A stretch of DNA of 64,000 bases from the NCBI GenBank assembly GCA_019188255.1, contig JAETXT010000013.1, positions 1,922,001 through 1,986,000 of the forward strand, written 5' to 3'. Positions 22,991-37,210 of this stretch are shown in pieces. A program made the translations under genes and the position numbers. The number at the start of each line of letters is the position of its first letter. Position 1 is the stretch's first letter. Under the pieces are notes generated by a model, which ran no database searches, was not told where the DNA came from, and saw only the letters and a program-made list of their open reading frames with translations. Origin of the DNA: Verticillium longisporum. Lineage: Eukaryota; Ascomycota; Sordariomycetes; Glomerellales; Plectosphaerellaceae.

Positions 22991-24632
22991 TCAGAAGGGG
23001 AAGCCACCGCCGCCGCCGCCGAAATGGAACTTGAACTGGCTGCCGCCGCCGCCAGGGCCCTGTTGGTGCATGTACGGGTGGCCGAAGGGACTGCCTTGGA
23101 AGGGGTTGCCGCGCTGCTGCTCCTGGTCGTTGGGGTCGTCGCCGCGGTCGAAGCGCTCGCGGAGTTCGGGGTCGCTGAGGACCTCGTAGGCCTCGTTGAT
23201 GGCGGCCATCTTCTTCTCGGCCGCCTCCTTGGTGAGGCCCTGCTTGTGCGCCTTGTCGGGGTGGTGCAGCTTGGAGAGCTTGCGGTAGGCCGACTTGATC
23301 TGGCGCGCGTCGGCGTCGTTGGTGACGCCGAGGACCTTGTAGTAGTCCTTTGTCTTGCTGCGCTTGAGGGCGATCTGGGCCTTCTGCTGGAGCGGGCGCA
23401 CAATGTTCTGCTTCTCGGGCTTGACGTTCTTGGCCTCCTCGAGCGTCCGGACGGCGTCCTCGAACTCTTCCTTGTCCATCTGCTCGCGCGCACGGTGGAG
23501 AAGACCGTAGAAGGACTGTTCGTTCAGGGCCAGGGCGTTGTCGCAGTACTGCTTCGTCTTCTTGCTGTTCATCTGCATCGCGACAGGTTAGCACACGCAC
23601 GGAAAACAGGCGATACAGAACGCAGGTTACAAGAAAGTGACGAACCTCGTAGTAACCCTCGCACGCCAAGTCGACGACCCTCATGTACAGCGCCGATGGT
23701 GCGTTCGCTGGTATGGTACCATCCTGCTTGAGTTCCTCCACCTGAGACTTGATGTTGGTGATCAGACCCGCGTCTTCGCCATTGTCGATCAACATCTTGA
23801 CGCCCGTCATGGGCTGGTTCTTCTCAAAGGCCTTGGTCACCTTGGCCAGCGTCTTGTCGATGACCTTCTGCTGCTTCAGCATCTTCTTGCAGGGCTTCGA
23901 ATCCGGGTCCGAGTGCAGGCACTTCCTGATCTGAGCCATGCCGTTGTTCAGGTCGTCGAGGCCGTAGAACGTGTTGGCCGAGATGGTAACGTGGGGGGTC
24001 GTATCGCCGGGCCTCATCTGGAGGATGTGGTGCAGATCGCCCATGCCCTCCTCCACGTCACCCCGCGCGAAACGGCAGGGCGGGCGCAGCTCGCGCAGGG
24101 ACACAGCCCGGGTCGCCGTCATGGTCGCCTCTCCAGCCTGGTGGACGCAGGTCTCAAAGTCGCCCGCCCTCTCGGCGGCCTCGGCCAGCTGGGCCGCCCC
24201 TTGGGCCTCGTCGAGGGCCGCCAGCTCGGGCGAGGCGGCATCCTTGTTGGCCAGCTTGTAGTGCTCCTTTGCACCCTCCCAGTCGGCGCTTCGAGCGCGG
24301 ATCTTGGCGAGCTGGATGTGGGCGCCCTCGAAATCAGGCTTCAAGGACAGTACCCTGTTGTAGTCTTCGGTGGCCTGTGAGGTTCGGCCGAGCGATAGGT
24401 AGGTGGTGGCACGCTTGAAGAACGTGAGGTAGTTGGAGGGGTCGCGGGCCACAGCGGCATCGTAGTAGAGGAGTGCGTCGCTTGTCTCGCCCTTGGACAG
24501 GTGGGATTGCGCCGAGGACAGGAGTTCGGAGACAGGAAGATCAGACGGGATACTATCGGCACTCAGAGCAGAAACGAGGGGTGTGGCGAACAGAGCCGCC
24601 GCGACGGCGAGGGTTGAAATGTTCACGTGCAT
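22991..24632 (-). CDS. ER-lumenal TPR and J-domain co-chaperone (DNAJC3/P58IPK type)
   Basis: A 522-residue Hsp40 that partners the ER Hsp70 (Kar2/BiP) in folding and stress responses. Exons 24632-23646 and 23572-22991; intron 23573-23645. A cleavable signal peptide is evident (MHVNISTLAVAAALFATPLVSA). TPR repeats fill residues about 35-400 (for example ALLYYDAAVARDPSNYLTFF, TSQATEDYNRVLSLKPDF). The C-terminal J domain has DYYKVLGVTNDADARQIKSA, the catalytic HPD in LHHPDKAHKQG, and a Gly/Phe-rich end FHFGGGGGGFPF. No HDEL-type retrieval signal is visible, which is usual for this family. In-frame throughout. It converges on mitoferrin and is divergent from HAUS1. Confidence 0.92.
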
Positions 24633-25239
24633 GGCGAGAGGTCTCGGTAGCAATGACGGCAGAGCAGAGGAGTAGAAAAGAAGGCGATAGAGGGGGGACT
24701 GCTGCCTCTGCGTAGTTGCGAAAAGATACGCAATTGGGGGTTTAAAATAAAAAAAAGCAAGAGGCAGCAAAAGACCAACGAGCTTTGGACAGTTGTCCGA
24801 ATGGTTGCGGCAAGGTGTCGCGCGAAGTTCCGTCGTTCAAATGGGTCCTGGTACCAGAATGCGCGAAGTAGACCCTTGAAGCAAGAAGTGTCCTTATCCC
24901 AATCTGGCTAGCTCGACTCGCACTGTACGGTACACACAGTGAATGGGGAGACCTAAGCCTTGGGGGGGCAGCAGACAGCGGACAGCTGGCAGTAGGTACC
25001 TGCCCAAGGTGGGTAGGTACTTGTAGACAGCTGCGGGTGACATGGGTGGGAAGCCCAGATGCGGGGCCCCTGTTCTCCATCCTCCGCGTCAATCTAGGCC
25101 GGGTAAGGCGCTCGCTCACTTGCTCATGCCAACTTCAGAGGATGTATCACGTATCGACGCGTACTCGCCCACCCGCTCGGTATCAGCCACCAACCACTGA
25201 CTCACGACGCTGGAGTGCGATGCGGGGTGCATCATCACC
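24633..25239. promoter_or_regulatory. Bidirectional promoter region, ER co-chaperone / HAUS1
   Basis: About 600 bp containing a GGTACCTGCCCAAGGTGGG patch of the GTACCT repeat type at 24993-25022. Any unfolded-protein-response element is not obvious to the eye. Confidence 0.4.
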
Positions 25240-26139
25240 ATGGCCCATATCGACCACGCAGCAATCTTCTCGCCCTCGGTCGCACGCATCGCCGCGTCAA
25301 CAGCGAAAGACTGGTCCTTCGTTGACACATGGCTAGCCTCCAAATTCCCAGGCCGGGCTGCCCCATCCTTCGAGCGCAACCCTGACACGCTCAGGATCCT
25401 GCTCTCTCTCGCGTCCCTCAATGAAACCGCAGACGAGGAGCGTCAGCTCTTTGCGCGCGCCGAGGCCTCTGCCCTCAGGGAGCTATCACAGGCCGCGGAC
25501 CGAGGTGCTGACCCAGCCTCAATGCAATCTGACCTCCTCGAGGCTATCGAAGCAGCGCTGCCCCAAGACGGACGCAATGCCCTCGATGCACTGGCGTCGC
25601 TCTCTGTTGATCTCGGCAACCCTCAGCCAACACCTCATGAACTCGGCGTCACTCTTGTCCAACTCCAGGCACAGGCGCAGGAGACAGAGGAGAGGCGTGC
25701 CCGCCTGGAAGATCTTCAATCTCACGTGGATGCGGAGAAAATCGCCATTGCAGATCTGTTACATGACTTGCAGGGCTGGAAGTTCAAGCCCTCGGCCGAG
25801 CTCCCGCGACAGAATGTGGAATTGCAAAGAAAAATCAAGACTCTCTCCAACAAATTGCCCGAGCTCGAGGACCGCCTAAAGGCCATTGACACGGCTCCGG
25901 CCGCCTTTCACCCCACCATTGATCAAATTGCGCGAGAGGAGTCGGCATATACAAGTCTCTTGAATCGCAAGATGGATCTCGATTCTCAGATAGCTCCGTT
26001 TGCCGGCCTTCCTGACGACGCCGATGCTGCCAGAGATCAACTTGAAGCTTTGCGCAGCGAACTTCAATCACTCACACGCCGAAGAGATGCCGTTTTCGAG
26101 AGTCTCGTGGAACGTGAGAGTCCCCGGAAAAGATCATGA
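25240..26139 (+). CDS. HAUS1: HAUS augmin-like complex subunit 1
   Basis: A single-exon 299-residue coiled-coil protein. The N-terminus matches the HAUS1 pattern seen in animals: a WL(x)n F element (VDTWLASKF), then P-x-FERNPDTLRIL, then LASLNETADE. Long heptad stretches follow (ETEERRARLEDLQSHVDAEK, LQRKIKTLSNKLPELEDRLK), ending in a helix ARDQLEALRSELQSLTRRRD that corresponds to the C-terminus of human HAUS1. Augmin recruits gamma-tubulin to existing microtubules to branch the spindle. In fungi it is described in Aspergillus nidulans but missing in yeasts, so its presence fits a filamentous ascomycete. Assigned from pattern similarity; no catalytic residues to check. Confidence 0.82.
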   Translation: MAHIDHAAIFSPSVARIAASTAKDWSFVDTWLASKFPGRAAPSFERNPDTLRILLSLASLNETADEERQLFARAEASALRELSQAADRGADPASMQSDLLEAIEAALPQDGRNALDALASLSVDLGNPQPTPHELGVTLVQLQAQAQETEERRARLEDLQSHVDAEKIAIADLLHDLQGWKFKPSAELPRQNVELQRKIKTLSNKLPELEDRLKAIDTAPAAFHPTIDQIAREESAYTSLLNRKMDLDSQIAPFAGLPDDADAARDQLEALRSELQSLTRRRDAVFESLVERESPRKRS

Positions 26140-26220
26140 TGACTAAAAGTGGCCTTCCCTCCGATGGACTGACTCTAGCTTCATTGATCAAGTATGCATC
26201 TGCGACCATGGTGATATCCG

Positions 26221-29200
26221 TCAAGGTCGCTTTCCCCTCCCAGCCACAGCGCCACCAAATCTGCCCAGCTGCCTCCCGAGACCGGACCGCTTAGCAGCCG
26301 GAGCTGCCGGCGGAGGGACCGTAGACGGGTCTTTCATCGGGACTGGCGGCCCCGGCATGTTGCGGGTGTCCTTGGATCCTCCCTTCATTTCTGGTCCGTC
26401 ACTCAGTCGAATGTCACCAACACCCAGCGGGGCGCCATCGTCGAGACCCTCGCCAGCGTGCCTCTGCGTCCGCCGAGCTTTCTCCTGCACACTGCGGAAT
26501 TTTTCCAACAGATCGCCCCATTTGACAATCGCTTCTTCTCGCCCTTTGAGCCTGTTGGGTCTGTCGAAATTGGCACCAGCCGACGTTGACGCCGTTGGTC
26601 TAGGGGTGATATGCAGATAGCCAATCGAGCTGACGCTGTTGAGACGGTTCTTGAGGGCAGCAAAGGCGGATGACTGTGGGAGAAGCATAAGAAGTCCGTA
26701 GAGGCACTTGTAGAGGTATGGGAACTTTTCAGGCTCCAGGAGCTGGAGGCGGAGATCTGAGGTGCGGCACACCGCATGTCAGCTTCCCACTCAAGTCAGT
26801 GGTAAGGCGCGGGGCAACTTACACGTGAATACTGGTGATTCGATGAGCTGAACCAGCTTGTCTATTTGAATGAGAATATTCACGGTCATCTCCAATTCCG
26901 CGCTATGCCTGGTTAGCAACTTCGTCTTACGTGTAACCCCAGGCTCTGCAAACTTACAATATCTGCAAGAGGTTGTATGCTTGCTCGTATGCCTGTGCCA
27001 GCAGGCATAACGAGAATGTCGCAACGGCGTTGTAACACCAAGAGCGGAAGAGAGCTACGAAGAAAGCTTGGCCGTCCTTGAATTCACGTCAGTCCATGAT
27101 CGATCCCTGCAAAATATGGCTGGCATACCTTTGTCTCGAGATTGCGTAGCCTCTTCCGAAGATCTGCCAGCTCTGGTGCGGTAATCAAGTTGTTGTTCAA
27201 AATCTGTACCATGATGCTGGCGAATTCAACATCCTCTTCTTTCTCAATGCAGTCTGCCAGTGTTCTGTAGATCCTCTCGGCGCTAAGACTGACACAGAGC
27301 TGTCGGATGATAAGGTTTCCACGGGTCTCAAGCAGCTTTCTGTCTGTAGCGAAAAGCTGCAAGAGATTGACCATGAAGTTGGAAAAGTAGTCGTCTTCGC
27401 TGTTGCGTGAAATCTGTGATAGCAGTTGCAGGTCCTTGGTCACGACAGCTTCTGCTGGATCAGATAGCGTCTTGAGCAGGGCCGGGAAGGTTCCATCGTT
27501 GAATGCCAGTACCTTGCGCGGTGCTTTCCTATGCAGCATGATGAGCCACGTCAAGGCGGCCACCCTCGTGGCCTCGTGGTCATTGAGGAAGAGTAACGTA
27601 AGAGCGCTGACGGCAGCTGCGTAGTCGAGATCCGCCTGTGGGTGAGCTGAAGACGGAACAGCGCTGGGTGTTGAGATGGAGCGATTATGGGCGGGCGTCG
27701 GACTTCGTACATCGAGCTCACGGGAGCTGGAGAGGGAGGCACGAGCACTAACAGTGCCATCCGGCCGTTCTCCGAACGTTGGCAGGCGTGATTGGTGGTG
27801 ATACTGCGTTCCCATATCGGGTTCATCCGATAATGACACAACGTAGTCCAACAGACCACTGTTGACCCGGACTGCGGCTTGACGAATCGACTCGGAGCCA
27901 CTTGCCATGGCAGGCAACATGTGCGCAAGAACCTTGGGCGTGAAAGGCAAAACCTCTTCAGGACAAATGTCGAGGAACTCAACGATCCAGCGCAGTGACT
28001 CGGGCAACGTTGCGTCTTCTGCCATAGATAATAAGATACTTGCTACGCATGATTAGGGAGGGGCTTTGTCTCAGCGTACCTAGTGGAGAGTCCAAGGTCG
28101 CCGTCAAGATATCAAGGATCTCTCGGTAGTTGATGTGGACGTCCTGCCCAGGCACCCAGTCTTCTTCGGCGCTCGCATCGTCGTCATCCCCCGACATCTG
28201 AGAGTCAATCTCGTCGCCTTCCTGCAGGCCATCGTGAAGGCTGCCTGAATCGACAGAGTCCTCTCGTTTCCTCTTGCCGCCCTCTCGAGACTTCTTGCTC
28301 TCAGCCAAGCCTTTCTTGACCCTGGAGATTCTCTTGATCTCGTTGAGGAATTTGTTCAGGCAGGCCTGTGTGGCCACTTGCACGTCCTTGTTGGTATCAC
28401 TCAGGAACTTGAGTAAGCCGGCGAGGAAGTCGGGGAGGAAAGTGACAATCTCAAGGTCTGGGATAGAATCTAGAAGAGTGATCCAGCCTACGAGGAATTG
28501 GCGAGTGAATGGGTTTATAACCCATATTCGATCCTTCAGAAGTGGGATGAACCGCTGTAGGGAGAAGGCAGTTGGTGGGCGAGGCCGGTCCTCGCTGAAG
28601 TCTTTCTCTGGCCCGCCATACTCAGGCTCGGTCTCGAGGACAGAGACATAAGAGGCTGCCGACTCGGAAACAATATCTTTGACAAGCCGATCAAGGAGTT
28701 CCGCTCCGTTCTTCACTGACAGTTCAGAATCCGCGCCTAACTAAGTAAGGATATCAGCAAAGGACGGCGGTGGCAAGTGTCAGCGATAGTCCCTACTTTA
28801 CAGAGAGCATCAAATATGTTGTTGAAATAGATTAATATCTCGCCTTTCGCAACCTTGGCGATGTTGTACATGGCCTCGCACGCGTAATACCGCACTCTGG
28901 CATCCTGATCGGTAAAGCATGCGAGTACAGGCGGGACAATCTTGGCCAAGTAACGAGCTAGTTCCTGGCGAGAGCAAAGTTGTGAGCAACACACTCAAAG
29001 GGGCAGCGGGGACGTAGAGGCCTCAGAGGCTCTTATTCGGCGGGGGGCGACGCACTGAACCTAGAGCGATTCCAGCCGCTGCTAAGCCGATCAAGCCGCC
29101 ATTCCTGGCATGGGGCTGATGAACCGCATATGCATACTCGTTGCAAAGCTGCTCGAGGATCGCTTCAACTCTGTTGTAGTCTTTGGAGGCTACAAGATCC

Positions 29201-29369
29201 CGAATGACGCGTTCCAACCTAGCCCAGTGATCAGCGAATGGGACACACTCAGGAAGCGCGATTGATTTTGATCGAGATGCCTCGCAATATATGCACTTAC
29301 TCGAGCGCTCCGACTTTACGTTTGTCATAGAGCTTGTCGTTCAAGAGTCTCTGGACGTTGGCGTCCATT
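26221..29369 (-). CDS. VAC14: VAC14, scaffold of the PtdIns3P 5-kinase complex
   Basis: A HEAT-repeat scaffold that holds Fab1 (kinase) and Fig4 (phosphatase) to control vacuolar PtdIns(3,5)P2. Eight exons: 29369-29301, 29218-29056, 28964-28797, 28740-28080, 28018-27129, 27076-26958, 26902-26823 and 26756-26221. All introns are 55-91 bp with canonical borders, and every junction keeps frame. Diagnostic segments: [68 protein letters not shown]-type [18 protein letters not shown], and the C-terminal Vac14 domain ([26 protein letters not shown]). Fungal-specific acidic and Ser-rich insertions occur mid-protein ([17 protein letters not shown]). The tail after about residue 760 is Pro/Gly-rich and basic. 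Confidence 0.95.
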
Positions 29370-30280
29370 GTCGCGGGGATACTTAGGTCATGCTTGAGAG
29401 GATGAGACTAGCGCAAGCGTTGAATGCTTATCGGGGCGACAAGACGACGCAACGGTTTGACGGGAGCGCAGAGAGCGAGAGAAAACACAGAGTGCTGCAG
29501 GAAATTGCGGTGTAGCTGAAAAGCAATGACTGCGAGCTAGGGGCCTTAGATGTACGAAGATTGGAGCTTGAAGGTGCTTCCAGGCTGGATGAAGTGGAGG
29601 TTGAGGATGTGACGAAAGCTCAGGTGCAGCCTATCCGTGTCGGCTCCCTGCTTACCTCAGGTGCTGGTTGACTGGCTGGCTGCCTGGCTGGGCGAGGAAA
29701 AGGCTGACAAGCAGGTACGTACTCTTGAGCCTGGCAAAGGAAGGCCAACCGAAGCGCTTCCTCTCCGGCCCACTTCATCATCTCGGTTGCGGCCGTGGGG
29801 TAATCCGACAAGGGTCTTGTTGCTTTTCTACATATCCATCCTTTTTGACCGTCAGAGAGGTAAGGGAAAAGAATGCCCGTACGAGCTGCAAGGGAGATGC
29901 CGAAGCTGTCCCAGCAGCGTGGGTTGTGGAGGCGAGCAAGGGTCACTATTAGCAATTGGTATGGTGTTTCGGCCCCCTCTGGAGCAAGACTTTCTGACTT
30001 CGTTCCCCCATTCCACTTCCTCATGACATGGTCCGCCGTTGTCTCACTCTAATGCACCCAGGACGCATCCATCGTATTCGAGCCTGATGGGCTCGCTGTA
30101 CCTGCCCGTTTTGCCATGGCTGAAGTGCCGTGATGCGCTCGACGTAGTTGCCTGCTTGACCCTGGCAAACTGGGGATCTGAGAGTGGATGGATCCAGCCT
30201 CCTGGGACTCGGATCCTGACCCCTGGTTCCAATCCGCGCCGACTGCGTCACGTCACGCCTGATCATCTCGGGCCGTCTTA
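29370..30280. other. Intergenic, VAC14 upstream region
   Basis: About 910 bp holding the VAC14 promoter and the SMP-protein 3' end. Open frames here have no recognisable content. Confidence 0.5.
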
Positions 30281-30569
30281 TCATTTCCGCTGGCTTCCAC
30301 CACTGGACTCACTGGCACCACTCTGCCCGCTGCCACCTCGCTGCTCTGTTTGACCCCCGGCGCTGTTGTCCTTATTCGTCCTCGCCGCCACGGCCGCTCG
30401 TCTTGCGAATTCATCCTGCCACCAACGTAGTCAGCGGCAGGTCCTCCAAACCTCGCGCCCTTTGCGCCATGCCTGCTGGAGGTTGGCATGATTTGGGATT
30501 GCTTACCTGTTCCCCTCGCGCCTTTCGAATTCTCGCCGCGGCGGCCTCGTCCATCTTACTTTTCCCCAT
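30281..30569 (-). CDS. Small SMP-domain protein, 65 residues
   Basis: Two exons, 30569-30507 (21 codons, MGKSKMDEAAAARIRKARGEQ minus the last residue of the motif) and 30415-30281, separated by a 91-bp intron (30416-30506) with GTAAGC donor and GGCAG acceptor. Joined they read ...ARGE-Q-DEFARRAAVAARTNKDN, the seed-maturation-protein (SMP) type motif found in small fungal proteins, then a Gly/Ser/Gln-rich tail ending GGSQRK. Plant relatives are LEA-like; the fungal role is unknown and may relate to desiccation or spore state (inference). A long minus-strand open frame extends upstream of the ATG but carries no conserved content, so I start at MGKSK. Confidence 0.72.
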
Positions 30570-31985
30570 GGCCGAGTCGTAGGATGAGTCTGAGGGAGTC
30601 AAGCTGCGAAGTCGAATGGCTTTCGGTCGAGAATCGTCTATCCGTGGGTATGGAGGGCGCCTTCTACCCTTTTGTCTGCAAGCTGTGGAGTCGAGTGCTG
30701 GCCCTCTCAAGCTCTGCAGCGGGCTGCTTCTCGCCGTGTCAAGGTTTTCAGTGTCTCGCGCAATGGAATCTCCGGCAAACATCGTGACTTCCAAACATGC
30801 CTTTTCAACGGCCAACGACTCGTCTCTTATACTCGCCCTTGCGTACCCTGCATCTTCACCAATCTGCTTTTGCCCCCCTCTCTGACGCCAGGCCATGTCC
30901 CGGGGGGTGGTTGAGGGGAGGCACGGGGAGGGAAGAGGGAGGGGGAAGGCGGGCTGACTTAGGTCCAGGGGTGGGATGAACAGGGCCTCGCGAGAGCTTC
31001 CTGGTGGGCGGCCTTTGCTTCTTTCTCGGATTCCTGCGAGGGCCTCACGCATCATTTGCTCACGACCAGGGTCAGGCCAGCGATCCAAATCTTGCCCTCT
31101 TCCCGGCTGCCTCGGAGGAGGGTCGCAACACGGCGACAATCATAATTGTTTGCGAGATACGACTGGCTGATCACCGTCACTTCGTGTGCTTCCACCTCTC
31201 TTTTTCCGCCTTGGGCAGCCATATATCTCCGTGGGACCTCGCGCCCTGTTCTCCTGGGCGGGGACGACTGCTACTACAGTGCTGCTCTTTGCCCTGAAAG
31301 GTGGGTGGGAACGTGACTAGCTTATAAACATTGCTCTGTTCCGACGAGGGACGTGGGCGGGGAGTGGGACTCCTCAAAGCAGATACGATCAAAGACACCA
31401 TCTGGTGTACCTACGAATCGAACAGGAAAAGGTACAGACGGCAAATAGTCTTTTGGGCCCTTTGTTTCAGCCTGAACCTGGGTTCCCGTTTTCCACCTTC
31501 ATGCCGACTAGGTGTAATATGGAGACGGTACCAAGCCCACGGGACAAGTGACGGCCTTTTGGAAGCAACAGCTAGGTCACTATGGCGGCAAGGATGGGGA
31601 GCCACCCCGGTCCTTCCACCTCACTGACATGGGCAGCACCGGCCACCAATTAGCTGAGAATGGGATGGAATGTCGCAGGCCTCCAGAGTCCCGAGCGTTG
31701 GCAAATTTCATTCGTCTCGGTTTGCGAGCAAACATGATAACAAACTTGCGCAGCAACATCGGAACCCTAGGCGGACGAGCTTGCAAGCTGACACGCTTCA
31801 GACATGTCAGATATCGCCACAGTCGTACCGGTCACTTCCTGAAATGTAGCTCTCATACTATCTCTATATACATTCATCTACTCAGATTAAGCATCCGTAT
31901 CATCGTCAAACAGAGCTGCTCGTGCTGAATTGAGTACCTCTTCGTGAACAACGAGCCGTCATTATGTACTAATCACTTCGTCATG
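30570..31985. other. Gene-poor intergenic region
   Basis: About 1.4 kb between the SMP gene start and the desaturase stop. It is GC-rich with purine/pyrimidine tracts (for example 30905-30960). No gene is supported. Confidence 0.55.
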
Positions 31986-33736
31986 CTATTCGTGACTCGC
32001 GACATGCTTTTGGCACTCTGCCAAAATGGCTGCCTGTCGGGACACTTCGGCGAGCTTGCCGATGACGGTCTTGTTGCCGTCCACAAAGCCATAGAGTGCG
32101 TATGGAATACCGACATCGACGCAGAATTCCTGCACCAACTTCTGGGTCCGCCTGAGATTGTGGCGCGGGATACGAGGGTACAGGTGATGGATCGCCTGGA
32201 ACTGCAGCCCGCCGTGGAAAAAGTCTAGCCAGGTCGGGCAGTCCACGTCCATGGTGGTGCGAAGCATCTTCTGGGGAAACGACTCGGCCGGCCCCAGATC
32301 AGCGGTGCTCATGGCAAAGTGAGAGAGCGTGATCTGGATATGCAGCGGCGCCTGCAGCATGTGGCTCACGATGACGAAGACAACCCGGTCCCAGGCCGTT
32401 GGGATGCACCTGTACACGATCCCGTACCCGAACCAAGTCCAGAAGAACGCCTGGCCGACCACTTCTAGCCAACGATGCCACCACGCCGGTCCGTGCCGTG
32501 GTGCGCGACCGGCGATCAGGTGATCCCAGGACAGGACATAGAGGTTGAAGCGGCCGAACAGCATGATCGGATAATACGTCTTGGACTGCACAGATAGCAT
32601 CACTTTGGCAAATGCATCGTACTTCATCAGTCGGTCGTAGTACGTCGAGTAGAGATTGCCCAAAAGTCGGTGGGAAACGGCGAAGAAGGGCATATGCTCG
32701 ATGTCTGGGTCGTGCTCGGGGGAGTTGGTGACAATGTGGTGAACATTGTGACTCCGCTTCCACCAGCCCAAGGACAACCCACCCAGGAAGTCGGCGATGA
32801 AGATGCCAATACATGTGTCGATGTGGAAATTGTGGGTAATGCCCATGTGACCTGCATCGTGGGCGGCAAAGACAAGTTGATGCCAAAAGATACCCAGACA
32901 CATGGCGCTCGGGACATACCAACCCCAGCTCAGGAAGAGCAGCATGCCACTGAAGAGGAGAGAGTAGCGGAACATCTCGATGGCATAGGAAAGGTAGTTG
33001 CAGTCGTAAAGCCCTTCCGCCTGAATCCTTTTGTTGAGGAGACGATATTTGACAACAATTTCGTGTTGTGTATTGATGTCGAGTGACGGGTATCGATCGA
33101 GGTCCAGGCTGATCTCCCTTTTTGTTTGGGCGTCTAGGAACCCCGTAGGTGTCATTTTGTGGTCATCGTCATGCGACGATACTGAGCTGGCCGACGAGGA
33201 GTGGCCTCTGGTGTTGGTGGTTGTAGTGTTGTGTCGGCGGCGAGCAAGGGGCTTTTCAACATCAAAGACGGGTGAGGCTTCGCGCGAGTCGGTATCACTG
33301 GTGGTGGAAGTCTGCTCTTCGTCCTGTGGTGTTTCTGTGGCCATATCGCGGAAGCTCCCTCCCTGGATTGGTGGTAAGAAGTTCTCCCATCGTCCCTCTA
33401 CTCGGCCAATGCGGTAGCGCATCATCTGCTCTCTTGCTTCTGGGGAATGCAACCTGAAGCAAAGAAACGCGTTAGCATGGTGGATGAGCAATGCATGGCT
33501 GGCGTGCAGTCGGCTGCCGGTGGTAGGTTGGAAGACTCGTACACTGTGACCTCGTCTGTGGCATCACGACCGACCATGTGCATAATGGCCTTGTCACCGC
33601 CAGGGTGGTACTTTAGCCATGCGTCGACCTTCAACACATGGTCGTCCACGATGATAATGGTGCGTCCACTCGCGATTAGCCCTTCCACCTGCCGTCGAGA
33701 CAGGAGGGGTAAATCTTGATGCTTGCGGGCGTCCAT
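31986..33736 (-). CDS. Delta-8 sphingolipid desaturase (cytochrome b5 fusion)
   Basis: An ER membrane enzyme that inserts a delta-8 double bond in the ceramide long-chain base, a step to fungal glucosylceramides. Exons 33736-33543 and 33453-31986; intron 33454-33542; 553 residues. The N-terminal cytochrome b5 domain has heme ligand H in YHPGGDKAIMHMVGRDATDE, and the second ligand in VLHSPEA, directly after the splice junction. The desaturase domain has the three histidine boxes: HDAGH, HNVHH (within KRSHNVHHIVTNSPEHDPD) and QAIHH with the Gln typical of front-end desaturases. Hydrophobic spans flank them (SLLFSGMLLFLSWGWYV, IGIFIADFLGGLSLG). A Ser/Thr-rich insert links the two domains. Frame is intact. 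Delta-6 fatty-acid desaturase is the alternative, but the fungal sphingolipid type is likelier. Confidence 0.9.
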
Positions 33737-35354
33737 CGCGCAATTTCACAACGAGCGGAAGGTGCGAGCGGTTCTGGGCGACTGTAATTAAACGAATTGA
33801 CGATAAGTGACAGATGAAGTGGTGGACCGCAAGTCGAGAGCAGAAGCAAAGTTGCGACCGATGTTAGGGTAGCGCTGGACTACCTCAGAGACACACATGC
33901 GTGGACCACCGTTGCTGCTATGGCATCTCCAATCCGGTTCGATTGCAGGACCACGCCTTGTTTCCTTGCGTGCCTGATCGGACCCCGTCGACAGTGTCCA
34001 ACAGTCGATTTCTTCGGATCTTCGGTAGCTGATGGGACCATGCATTCGCCAGGGATGGACAGTTCAACGGGCCCGACCTCTTTCAGGTTAGGTCTGAGAG
34101 GGTACCTGGATGATCGTCATAGTCACGGCCCCCATTCGGCGGAACAAAAGGAACTTTAGCGAGTCAACTTGGGAGCGGGTCCCGCACAAGCGCCTGGGAG
34201 CCTCCGTACGTGCCTGAGCTGTCTCCCTACCTCCCCAAGCAGATCGGCCTGTACCTTGCTTCAAGGCTCCAGAGATAGATTCGCTTCAGCGCTGCCTTGT
34301 TCAGCTGTAAAGGATAGTTTTCTGGCGCATGAAGCCAGACGAATACGAACATGATTCGTATTGTTTGTTGATGTACCGACAGTCAATGGTACTTTGTGAT
34401 ACTGTGACTCCTAAGCAAACGATCGTCGTGTCACATCAAGATCTATATGAACCGTTGTCTGTTCGAAAGGCCGTCCATCGCTATTTCTACTCATCATGAC
34501 CTGATCGTAGACTCTTGCCACATCAGAACCTGCCGCCTCGAAGACACCTCGCAATTAATCATGGCATGTTATCACCCCTGCAACGTGAGACAGACACCTA
34601 TTGTCATCGTCAACAACCCAGCCCAAGCCGGCCATCATGCGGGACTGCACGATAGTAAGTACACCCTGGAGATGCGCCGTGCAGACTGACAGACTGGGGG
34701 CTTTGTAGACTGCGAGCAGTATCGATACCAATGTGGGCAGTATGACCATCACATGGCAGCTCCCATCAACTTGTAAGCTCAGTGCAGAGAAGACCACCAC
34801 CTGCAAGGCCATGAACCTCGCAGGAACGCAGTAATGATACTGACACATAGTGAGCGTATAGCCAGCTCAATGGACCAATCAATGGTCCCCTTGTTGGCGG
34901 CTGTGGAAACAATAGCAGCTACTGGTCGTTCGACCAGCATGGTGGCCTGGCACGACAGTCGTACCGACGATATCCGTACTCAGCGATGGCGTTCGGGCCA
35001 GGGCGGCAGTGTCCTTGTCCGGCGTGCCCTGTTAGCCGGTATGCGGATGATGGTTTCCCGATCACGGCGACGTCCTAGTTTCATGGGACGACCCAACAAC
35101 GTTCCGTAGGTTCTGGTGACGAAAGCATAGATGCATTATACTGTACACAGCGTCCGAGACCTTGGTACACTCGCATCCTGCGTGCTAGTCTGAATACGCG
35201 AAGCCAGAAAGACGCCCCTGGCTCTACCTATGATCCCATCGTCTATCTTGCCGCCTCCTCCATTCTGACGCAATACATTTTCCTGTTTTATGTCTTCTTC
35301 GCCCTTTCCCGAGCCCCTCGAGCCTTGGCGGTCCAACGTCCTAGATCACTCTCC
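33737..35354. other. Gene-poor intergenic region
   Basis: About 1.6 kb between the desaturase start and the LPD1 stop. No coding region, repeat family or RNA gene is recognisable. Confidence 0.55.

Positions 35355-37210
<1,856 letters not shown>

Noticed and set aside
22859..23731. 290-residue open frame on the plus strand
   Set aside because: It lies antisense to the J-domain co-chaperone, whose HPD and TPR motifs prove that strand; high GC creates the mirror frame.
30570..31139. Upstream part of a 242-residue minus-strand frame
   Set aside because: Only its end (MGKSKMDEAAAARIRK...) is a known motif; the rest is read-through of the leader.
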